A stretch of DNA of 5,160 bases from assembly GCA_945861845.1 (NCBI GenBank), contig CAMAWS010000279.1:1-5160 (forward strand), read 5' to 3'. Source of the DNA: Candidatus Sulfopaludibacter sp. SbA3 (lineage in GTDB: Bacteria; Acidobacteriota; Terriglobia; 20CM-2-55-15). A model generated the notes under the pieces. That model made no database searches. It was given only the letters and a program-made list of their open reading frames with translations, and was not told the origin of the DNA. Of the stretch, positions 1 to 5,160 are shown in pieces. Made by a program: the position numbers and the translations under genes. The first letter of the stretch is position 1. Each line of letters starts with the position of its first letter.

Positions 1-1254
1 GGGGATCTTCAGCAAGTCCTTGTACTCTGCAGGCAGAGGCAATTCCCAGAAGGCCTCGCCCTGATTCTGGCCGGATTTGATCACGGCCCGGATCAATTGT
101 GGATCGTTTCCCATGATTCCCGCGATGCTCAGGCCCAGCGCCCGCACGACAGCGCCGGTGAGTGTTGCGATGTCGAGGATGTGTGTCGCCTTTTCCGTTC
201 CGGCGAGGTGGAGTCCATCGGTAAGGATAAGCCGGCCCTCAGCATCGGTGTTGTCCACCATGATCGACTTGCCGTTCTTGGCGTAGAAGATATCGCCAGG
301 CCGCCCTGCATTCGCATCCGGGAAATTTTCGGCTGTGGGAACGATGCCGGTGACGTTCACGTCCGGTTTCAGCTTGCCGATTGCCTTCATTGCGGCAAGA
401 ACGGCGGCGCCGCCCGACATGTCGCCCTTCATCTCCCACATTTTGTCCGCGGGTTTGAGCGAGATGCCGCCTGTATCAAAAGTCACGCCTTTGCCGACGA
501 ATGCCACATGTTTCCGGGCCTTCTTCGATCGGTACGACAGCTTTATCAATCGAGGGGGATGCGCACTGCCGCGCCCCACCTGCAGCAGGCCGTTATAGCC
601 TTCCTTCTCGAGCTTCTTCTCATCCCATACTTTGACATCGAGATCCGCGTCACGGGCAATTTTTTGCGCAGCCTCTGCAAGATACTGCGGCGTGGCAACC
701 GCGCCGGGCTCGTTAATCATGTCGCGAGCTTCGTTGATGGCTTCCGAGACGAGCGTATAGCGATTCAGGTAGTGGCGGTTCTGCTTGTCATGGGTTTTGA
801 GAGCGGCGAGCGTCAGTTGTATCTTGTTGCGGCCGGATTTCTCCTTCTTGTACTTGTCGAAGGAGTAGCTGCCAAGGATTCCACCCTCCACTGCTTTTCC
901 GATGAAGGGAACCGCTGCATCCGTATTCAGCAAAACGGTAACTTTCTTCAGGCCCAGGTCGTCTGCCCAGCGTAACGACCGCGCAATATACGTCTTGCAG
1001 TTCTCCCAGACATTAAATTCGGTATTTAGCGAGGTCGAGAAGACCAGGAGATTCCCCGCCGGTCCGCGGCCCTCCAGCGCTGTAAAATATTCCTTCTTGA
1101 GCCGTTTCTCGTCGAAATCCCCGGCTATGCGGCGGACGGTATCGTTCAAAGGCGAGCCGCTGAGGTCATAGAGAGACGTTTCCTTGTCGATGATGACGAC
1201 CAGAAGGTCGGTCTTGATCTGCGATGGACGGTCATAAATGAGTTCGATCTTCAT
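1..1254 (-). CDS. pepA: Leucyl aminopeptidase, M17 family (PepA-like), 3' end cut by window edge
   Basis: Cytosolic dinuclear-metal exopeptidase that removes N-terminal residues, preferably leucine, in peptide turnover. The frame, read on the minus strand, is open for 418 codons from ATG at 1254 to the window edge. Residues ~1-150 form the variable N-terminal M17 domain and ~165 onward the catalytic domain. Every metal or catalytic position known from E. coli PepA is present at identical spacing: K255, D260, K267, D278, D337, E339, R341. The family signature NTDAEGRL lies at 335-342, and GKGVTFDTGG at 254-263. Family members are about 480-500 residues, so roughly 65-80 C-terminal residues are missing only because the window ends. 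The start is supported by GGAGGA six bases upstream. It is divergent from the helicase gene; a functional link is not evident. E. coli PepA also binds DNA in Xer recombination, but nothing here shows that role. Confidence 0.96.
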   Translation of the reverse strand, partial: MKIELIYDRPSQIKTDLLVVIIDKETSLYDLSGSPLNDTVRRIAGDFDEKRLKKEYFTALEGRGPAGNLLVFSTSLNTEFNVWENCKTYIARSLRWADDLGLKKVTVLLNTDAAVPFIGKAVEGGILGSYSFDKYKKEKSGRNKIQLTLAALKTHDKQNRHYLNRYTLVSEAINEARDMINEPGAVATPQYLAEAAQKIARDADLDVKVWDEKKLEKEGYNGLLQVGRGSAHPPRLIKLSYRSKKARKHVAFVGKGVTFDTGGISLKPADKMWEMKGDMSGGAAVLAAMKAIGKLKPDVNVTGIVPTAENFPDANAGRPGDIFYAKNGKSIMVDNTDAEGRLILTDGLHLAGTEKATHILDIATLTGAVVRALGLSIAGIMGNDPQLIRAVIKSGQNQGEAFWELPLPAEYKDLLKIP

Positions 1255-1260
1255 GTGGTC

Positions 1261-1266
1261 TCCTCC
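1261..1266 (-). promoter_or_regulatory. Shine-Dalgarno of the aminopeptidase gene
   Basis: Read on the minus strand, this is GGAGGA followed by a 6-base spacer (GACCAC) and ATG at 1254. It is a near-ideal ribosome binding site and fixes the aminopeptidase start. Confidence 0.85.
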
Positions 1267-1359
1267 GGATATCGGCCAATCCTAAGAATGTAACAGAGAT
1301 ATACCGCAGCCGCGAAGCCCGGACCTGAGCTGGCCGTCCACAGGGTCATTCTGGGTGGC
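1267..1359. promoter_or_regulatory. Divergent intergenic region, presumed promoters for pepA and mrfAB
   Basis: This is the only space between two head-to-head genes, so promoters for both directions should lie here or just inside the genes. The only AT-rich patch is 1284-1303. It holds weak -10-like hexamers in each direction: TATACC on the plus strand at 1300-1305, and TACATT on the minus strand (preceded by TG one base upstream) at 1287-1292. Neither has a convincing -35 at normal spacing. I see no operator palindrome and no Bacillus-type LexA box. The region is placed by gene layout; the hexamers are suggestive only. Confidence 0.3.
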
Positions 1360-3654
1360 GTGCGACCCAAGAGCCAGCTCGCCCTGCAAGACGCCGCCCT
1401 TCAGAAGCCAACGGGCCTGACCGAGTTCCTCGGGGAGCTTAAGAAGAGCAAGTCGGTTTCGGGCTACCACTACATCCCGCCTCGCGCTCCACAGACGGTG
1501 CCGATTCCGGAATCATTGAACATCAAAATTCGGCAGGTTCTCGAGTCGCGAGGCATCGGAACGCTTTATTCACACCAGATGCAGGCCTATGAGCAGGCGC
1601 GAAATGGCGTTAACGTCGCCGTCGTCACTCCCACGGCCTCGGGCAAGACGCTCTGCTACAACCTGCCGGTATGGCAGCGCATCATGGAAAATCCCGGCGC
1701 GCGGGCTCTTTACCTCTATCCAACGAAGGCGTTGACCTACGATCAGCTCGACGATCTCATGGAGTGGTCCAGCGCCCTCGACAGCGGCATAGGCGTTTAC
1801 ACCTACGATGGCGATACGCCGCAGGATGCGCGAATGGCCGTTCGAGAAAAAGGCCAGATCATTCTCAGCAATCCCGACATGCTCCACAAGGCGATCCTTC
1901 CTCATCATACGAAGTGGACGCGGCTGTTCGAGAACCTGCAGTTCGTTGTCCTGGATGAGTTGCACACATACCGCGGAGTTTTCGGGAGTCATGTTGCGAA
2001 TGTCTTTCGAAGGCTGGCCCGCATCTGCGAATTCTATGGCAGCAGTCCCCAGTTCATCTGCACGTCCGCAACGATCGCCAATCCCCAGGAATTGGCCGAA
2101 AAACTGACGGAGCAGCCGTTTGAGCTCATTCGTGAGAGCGGCGCAGGCGAAAGCGAAAAGCACCTGTTCTTTTACAACCCGCCGGTGGTCAATGCACAAC
2201 TGGGAATCAGGCGCTCGTATGTCAAGGAGGCCCAGCACGTTGCAACTGCCTTCCTGAAGCGCAATATCTCGACAATAGTTTTCGCCAACAGCAGGCTGAT
2301 TACGGAGATCCTGGTTCGTTACCTGAAGGAATCCGTCGAGCACGGCGCGGCGCCCAAGGACGTTGTTGTGGGATATCGAGGCGGTTATCTGCCCAACGAA
2401 AGGCGCCGGATCGAGCGCGGACTGCGGGATGGCCGCATACGCGGCGTGGTTTCCACAAACGCGCTGGAACTGGGCATCGATATCGGCAGTCTTGATGTAG
2501 CAGTCCTCGCCGGCTATCCCGGCACTATCGCGTCAACCTGGCAGAGAATGGGACGCGCCGGCCGCCGCAGCGGAATGTCTGTGGCGGTGCTGGTTGCTTC
2601 AAGCGCACCGCTCGATCAGTACATTGTGAATCATCCCGAATACTTCCTTGGCCAGCAGCCGGAAATGGGATTGATCAACCCGGACAACATTCAAATCCTC
2701 ATCAGCCATCTTCAGTGCGCAACCTTCGAGCTGCCGTTTGCGGCCAACGAGCTGTTTGGCGGCCACGATGTTACGGAGATCCTCGAGTACCTGGGCGAAC
2801 GCGGTTTCATCCACAAGGCGGGAAATAAATGGCATTGGACCAGCGAAGCCTATCCCGCCGACTCTGTTTCACTGCGGAGCATCAGCTCGGACAATTTTCT
2901 TGTGGTCGAGACTACCAATGAAGCGCGCATCATCGGCGAAGTGGACTACTCGAGCGCGTTTTCCACATTGCACGAAAAGGCGATTTATCTGCACCAGGGC
3001 CAGCAATATTACGTTCATCAACTGGATGTTGCCGAACGCCGGGCCTATGTGAAGCAAGTGGATTCGGATTACTTCACCGACGCGATTACCTATACGAAGG
3101 TGAAGGTCCTCGAGACCATGGAGACAATTGCTGCGCACAACAATGGCGAAGTCCATGTTGCGCATCAGGTCGTGGGTTTCAAGAAGCTTAAGTTTTTTAC
3201 GATGGAAAACGTTGGTTCCGGGGATCTCAATCTTCCGACGCAGGAAATGCATACAACGTCGTACTGGCTGACGATTCCGCGCGAACAGTTCGAGGCTTTG
3301 CCGTTTTCACCGGCCGAGAGATTAGATGGATTCCACGGCCTGGCCTACGCCTTCGCGCAACTCTCCTGCGTGTTTCTCATGTGCGACCGGCGCGACCTCG
3401 GTTCCGCAGTAGACACCGGAGTCGAGGATCAGACGTTCCAGCCAACGATTTTCATATATGACAATTATCCGGGGGGAATCGGGCTGAGCCGGCCGTTGTA
3501 CGAGATCCGCGAGCAGGTGTTTGCCGCCACTGCGCAGCTCATCCGGGAATGCGCATGCGAAGATGGATGCCCGTCGTGTGTCGGACCCACCACGGGAGCA
3601 AAGGAAGTGGCATTGGCAGTCCTTGCACTGGTAAAGAATGGCGCCGTTTCGTAA
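1360..3654 (+). CDS. mrfA: MrfA/YprA-family SF2 DNA helicase with C-terminal DUF1998 zinc domain
   Basis: ATP-dependent DNA helicase of the YprA/Hrq1 group; the B. subtilis homologue MrfA is a 3'-5' helicase in mitomycin C repair. The 764 residues show in order: YSHQ (70-73, Q-motif-like); Walker A TPTASGKT (90-97); Ia PTKALTYDQL (121-130); DELH box (199-202); SAT (236-238); motif IV around VFANSR (307-312); motif V STNALELGIDIG (365-376); motif VI QRMGRAGRR (395-403). A winged-helix-like segment spans ~445-495. The DUF1998 region ends with YDNYPGGIGL (700-709) and C731, C733, C737, C740, which should bind zinc. Length is close to B. subtilis MrfA (about 750). No key residue is missing. The GTG start has only weak GGGTGG almost abutting it; no ATG exists in frame after the stop at 1291, and CTG 1417 just before TEFLGEL is an alternative. 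It is followed directly by the nuclease gene. Confidence 0.93.
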   Translation: MRPKSQLALQDAALQKPTGLTEFLGELKKSKSVSGYHYIPPRAPQTVPIPESLNIKIRQVLESRGIGTLYSHQMQAYEQARNGVNVAVVTPTASGKTLCYNLPVWQRIMENPGARALYLYPTKALTYDQLDDLMEWSSALDSGIGVYTYDGDTPQDARMAVREKGQIILSNPDMLHKAILPHHTKWTRLFENLQFVVLDELHTYRGVFGSHVANVFRRLARICEFYGSSPQFICTSATIANPQELAEKLTEQPFELIRESGAGESEKHLFFYNPPVVNAQLGIRRSYVKEAQHVATAFLKRNISTIVFANSRLITEILVRYLKESVEHGAAPKDVVVGYRGGYLPNERRRIERGLRDGRIRGVVSTNALELGIDIGSLDVAVLAGYPGTIASTWQRMGRAGRRSGMSVAVLVASSAPLDQYIVNHPEYFLGQQPEMGLINPDNIQILISHLQCATFELPFAANELFGGHDVTEILEYLGERGFIHKAGNKWHWTSEAYPADSVSLRSISSDNFLVVETTNEARIIGEVDYSSAFSTLHEKAIYLHQGQQYYVHQLDVAERRAYVKQVDSDYFTDAITYTKVKVLETMETIAAHNNGEVHVAHQVVGFKKLKFFTMENVGSGDLNLPTQEMHTTSYWLTIPREQFEALPFSPAERLDGFHGLAYAFAQLSCVFLMCDRRDLGSAVDTGVEDQTFQPTIFIYDNYPGGIGLSRPLYEIREQVFAATAQLIRECACEDGCPSCVGPTTGAKEVALAVLALVKNGAVS

Positions 3655-4957
3655 AGCCCTTTTGAATCTGAGCGCCGCGAGTCCGAAATCCGCAATTCGA
3701 AAGCCGCAGGCTCCAGACCGGTTGCTGCCATCTCTGCAGAATGAGCTGTCCTTTCTCCGTTCCCGCCCTGACAAACGGGCGGCGCAAGAAAACGCTGCAT
3801 CAGCCGATCCGGGCCCGGCCCTGCCGGCCTTACCGAAAGGTTCCATTGAATCGAATCCCCATGGCTCGCACTATGTAGTCCGCACGGCATTCCCGGACGA
3901 TCACTTCCACGGGAAGGTGGGGTTGGGGCGTTTTTCGTCTGCCTTCCTGGGGCGTCTCATGTCGCTCATGCAGGAGGCGCCTTGCGCCGCGACTCGCGAA
4001 CAGGTTCTCTTCCTCGACACGGAGACCACCGGAATGCAGGGCGGCACCGGAATGTGTCCGTTCCTCGTCGGCGTCGGATACTTCGAGGGGAGTACGTTCC
4101 AGATGGTGCAGTACTTCATCCGCGATTTCGACGAAGAACCCGCGATGCTGCACTCGCTGGGCGAGCTTCTGAAGCGATTCAGGCTCGTCATCACGTACAA
4201 CGGCGCGGCCTTCGATGTGCCGCTTCTTGAAACCAGGTTCACGCTTGCCCGCCAGGAGAACCCGTTCGCCGGAATGGCCCACTTCGACATGCTGTTCCCG
4301 GCACGCCGGTTGTGGCGAAACGGACATGGCAGCTGCCGGCTTGCAGCGCTCGAACGCGAGCTTTTATCGTTCCTGCGCGGGAATGACGACGTTCCCGGGG
4401 CGATGATTCCGCGCGTGTATTTCGACTACCTTCAACACCAGCACAGTCCTCTGCTGAACGGTGTCTTCACGCACAACGTTCATGACGTCGTTTCTCTTGC
4501 CGCGCTCACAATTCACGCCTGCGATCGTGTGACCTCGGAGCCTGCGCCTCTCGATGAACCGCTCGATCTCTATTCGCTCGCCCACCTTCTCGATGATTCC
4601 ACCGAATGGCGCCGCTCGATCAACCTCTATGAGATGGCGCAGGCTGGAGATCTTTCAGAGCCGTTCCTGTCGAAGACGCTTGAGGCGTTGTCCGTGTTAT
4701 ACCGGCGCGCCGGAGATATCGAGCGCTCCTACAGTGTTTGTACGAAGCTGATGGCTGCGGAAGAATTCAGCCTGATCGGTTACGAAGGAGCCGCGATCTA
4801 TTTCGAGCGGACCAGGGGAGATTTGGAATCCGCCGTGTGCGTAGTGGAAGAGGGATTACGAAAGCTGGAGCAGGCTGCCGACAGGAAACGCCCCAAAATC
4901 ATTCTTCACGCGCGCTGGCAGCGGTTGCAGCAGAGAGTACTCAAGGGCATTTTGTGA
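3638..4957 (+). CDS. mrfB: MrfB/YprB-family DEDDh 3'-5' exonuclease with TPR-like C-terminus
   Basis: Metal-dependent exonuclease of the RNase H-like fold, expected partner of the upstream helicase. In B. subtilis, MrfA and MrfB act in one pathway that repairs mitomycin C damage without UvrABC. From ATG 3638 it has 439 residues. Exo I is FLDTETTG (D127, E129), Exo II is YNGAAFD (D193), and Exo III is HNVHDVVSL (H279-x3-D283). The H-x3-D spacing and the segments FDMLFPARRLW (216-226) and LLNGVFTHN (272-280) match my memory of YprB. Residues ~311-410 are helical and TPR-like, a likely protein-contact surface. Residues 1-~75 are proline/alanine-rich and look unconserved. ATG 3638 overlaps mrfA by 17 bases with no clear Shine-Dalgarno. 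TTG 3722, just before a predicted helix (31-41), is an alternative that would leave a 67-base spacer. Family assignment is firm; the start is not. Confidence 0.9.
   Translation: MAPFRKALLNLSAASPKSAIRKPQAPDRLLPSLQNELSFLRSRPDKRAAQENAASADPGPALPALPKGSIESNPHGSHYVVRTAFPDDHFHGKVGLGRFSSAFLGRLMSLMQEAPCAATREQVLFLDTETTGMQGGTGMCPFLVGVGYFEGSTFQMVQYFIRDFDEEPAMLHSLGELLKRFRLVITYNGAAFDVPLLETRFTLARQENPFAGMAHFDMLFPARRLWRNGHGSCRLAALERELLSFLRGNDDVPGAMIPRVYFDYLQHQHSPLLNGVFTHNVHDVVSLAALTIHACDRVTSEPAPLDEPLDLYSLAHLLDDSTEWRRSINLYEMAQAGDLSEPFLSKTLEALSVLYRRAGDIERSYSVCTKLMAAEEFSLIGYEGAAIYFERTRGDLESAVCVVEEGLRKLEQAADRKRPKIILHARWQRLQQRVLKGIL
3682..3709. repeat. Degenerate 7-bp tandem repeat, four units
   Basis: Four consecutive heptamers read tccgaaa, tccgcaa, ttcgaaa and gccgcag, with consensus close to TCCGCAA. 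A perfect array of this heptamer translates to a repeating seven-residue SAIRNPQ peptide, which I recall from spurious ORFs in repeat-bearing intergenic regions of Acidobacteriota, Planctomycetota and similar phyla. Here the mrfB frame reads PKSAIRKPQ, the same peptide with changes. The array lies just after the mrfA stop, inside the N-terminal part of mrfB as called from ATG 3638. The periodicity is visible directly; its identity with the known repeat class is from memory. Confidence 0.45.
3763..3782. repeat. Small GC-rich inverted repeat near the mrfB 5' end
   Basis: Arms CCGCCC (3763-3768) and GGGCGG (3777-3782) pair perfectly around an 8-base loop. No T-run follows on either strand, so it is not an intrinsic terminator. 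It could form a hairpin in the mRNA about 40 bases after the alternative TTG start. A 6-bp GC stem can arise by chance in DNA of this composition, so functional meaning is doubtful. Confidence 0.3.
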
Positions 4958-5159
4958 ATAATTCGACAACATAGTCGGTCAGGCAGTCGTAGAGAAGACG
5001 CTGAAAGGTCCACGGGAACTGTGTGCTCTTCAATTCTCTTTCGGAGAATGTAAATCGGTACTCAGGCGATAACACGCCGGGAAGCCTGGAACTAATGAGA
5101 AGTTCAACGCTGTCATCACCTTTTTCCCGTGCCGCGAAGTCAAAGAATGGGTGCTCGTA
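4941..5159 (-). CDS. Unrecognised protein, C-terminal fragment, 5' end beyond window
   Basis: On the minus strand one frame stays open from the right window edge to TGA (complement of 4941-4943), giving 72 codons. I do not recognise the family. The fragment begins YEHPFFDFAAREKG, continues with LLISSRLPGVLSPEYRF (20-36), and ends in an amphipathic, aromatic-rich stretch (TFQRLLYDCLTDYVVELF, 51-68) that looks helical. There is no membrane segment and no metal-binding motif. Amino acid make-up is that of a real soluble protein, and it is the only reading frame that covers the 200 bases after mrfB. Its end overlaps the mrfB end tail to tail by 17 bases. It is called on frame openness, composition and the tight packing of the locus; function is unknown. 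Confidence 0.6.
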   Translation of the reverse strand, partial: YEHPFFDFAAREKGDDSVELLISSRLPGVLSPEYRFTFSERELKSTQFPWTFQRLLYDCLTDYVVELFTKCP

Positions 5160-5160
5160 C

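Noticed and set aside
97..975. Long plus-strand open frame of 292 codons
   Set aside because: It lies antisense to the aminopeptidase gene, whose catalytic residues are fully conserved. The translation is cysteine- and histidine-rich without motifs, so it is a shadow frame.
1570..2343. Minus-strand open frame of 257 codons
   Set aside because: It is antisense to the helicase core, where motifs I to IV are encoded on the plus strand. It is a shadow with no recognisable domain.
3763..3782. GC-rich hairpin as an intrinsic terminator after mrfA
   Set aside because: The stem is only 6 bp, no T-run follows on either strand, and it sits within the mrfB reading frame.
3322..3890. Minus-strand open frames across the mrfA-mrfB junction
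   Set aside because: They overlap the DUF1998 zinc region of mrfA and the mrfB 5' part. Their FRIADFGL and TGLEPAAFEL strings are the kind seen in spurious translations of spacer repeats.
1360..4957. Helicase plus nuclease as a phage defence system (DUF1998 also occurs in DISARM)
   Set aside because: DISARM splits helicase and DUF1998 between proteins and carries a methyltransferase and a phospholipase D-type protein. Here both domains are in one MrfA-like chain beside a YprB-type exonuclease and a housekeeping aminopeptidase, with no defence-island neighbours.
1..5160. tRNA, rRNA, CRISPR array, insertion sequence or attachment site
   Set aside because: I saw no cloverleaf, no spaced direct repeats, no transposase motif and no terminal inverted repeats anywhere in the window.

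Overview
The window is protein-coding, moderately GC-rich bacterial DNA (mid to upper 50s percent by eye) with four genes or gene fragments and almost no spare sequence. No phylogenetic marker is present. The codon use, the style of the aminopeptidase and a degenerate heptamer repeat would fit Acidobacteriota or a similar environmental Gram-negative phylum. That placement is a weak inference.

Layout: (1) 1-1254, minus strand, is the first 418 codons of a leucyl aminopeptidase (M17/PepA), cut by the left window edge, with a strong Shine-Dalgarno. (2) 1255-1359 is a short divergent intergenic region. (3) 1360-3654, plus strand, is a complete superfamily 2 helicase with a C-terminal DUF1998 four-cysteine zinc domain, the MrfA (YprA) family. 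(4) 3638 (or about 3722) to 4957, plus strand, is a DEDDh 3'-5' exonuclease with a TPR-like tail, the MrfB (YprB) family. (5) 4941-5159, minus strand, is the C-terminal 72 codons of an unrecognised protein that converges on and overlaps mrfB.

The helicase-exonuclease pair is the biologically interesting part. In Bacillus subtilis, MrfA and MrfB form a UvrABC-independent excision repair pathway for mitomycin C lesions: the helicase is thought to act at the lesion and the exonuclease to degrade damaged DNA. Here the two genes are adjacent, co-oriented and apparently co-transcribed, and all catalytic residues are intact, so a working MrfAB-type repair module is the best reading. It is a known system, probably outside its best-studied phylum, not a new one.

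The least expected sequence detail is at the mrfA/mrfB junction. The first ~28 codons of mrfB, as called from the only ATG, contain a degenerate 7-bp tandem repeat typical of non-coding spacers. The ATG start may therefore be wrong, or spacer DNA may have been recruited as an N-terminal extension.
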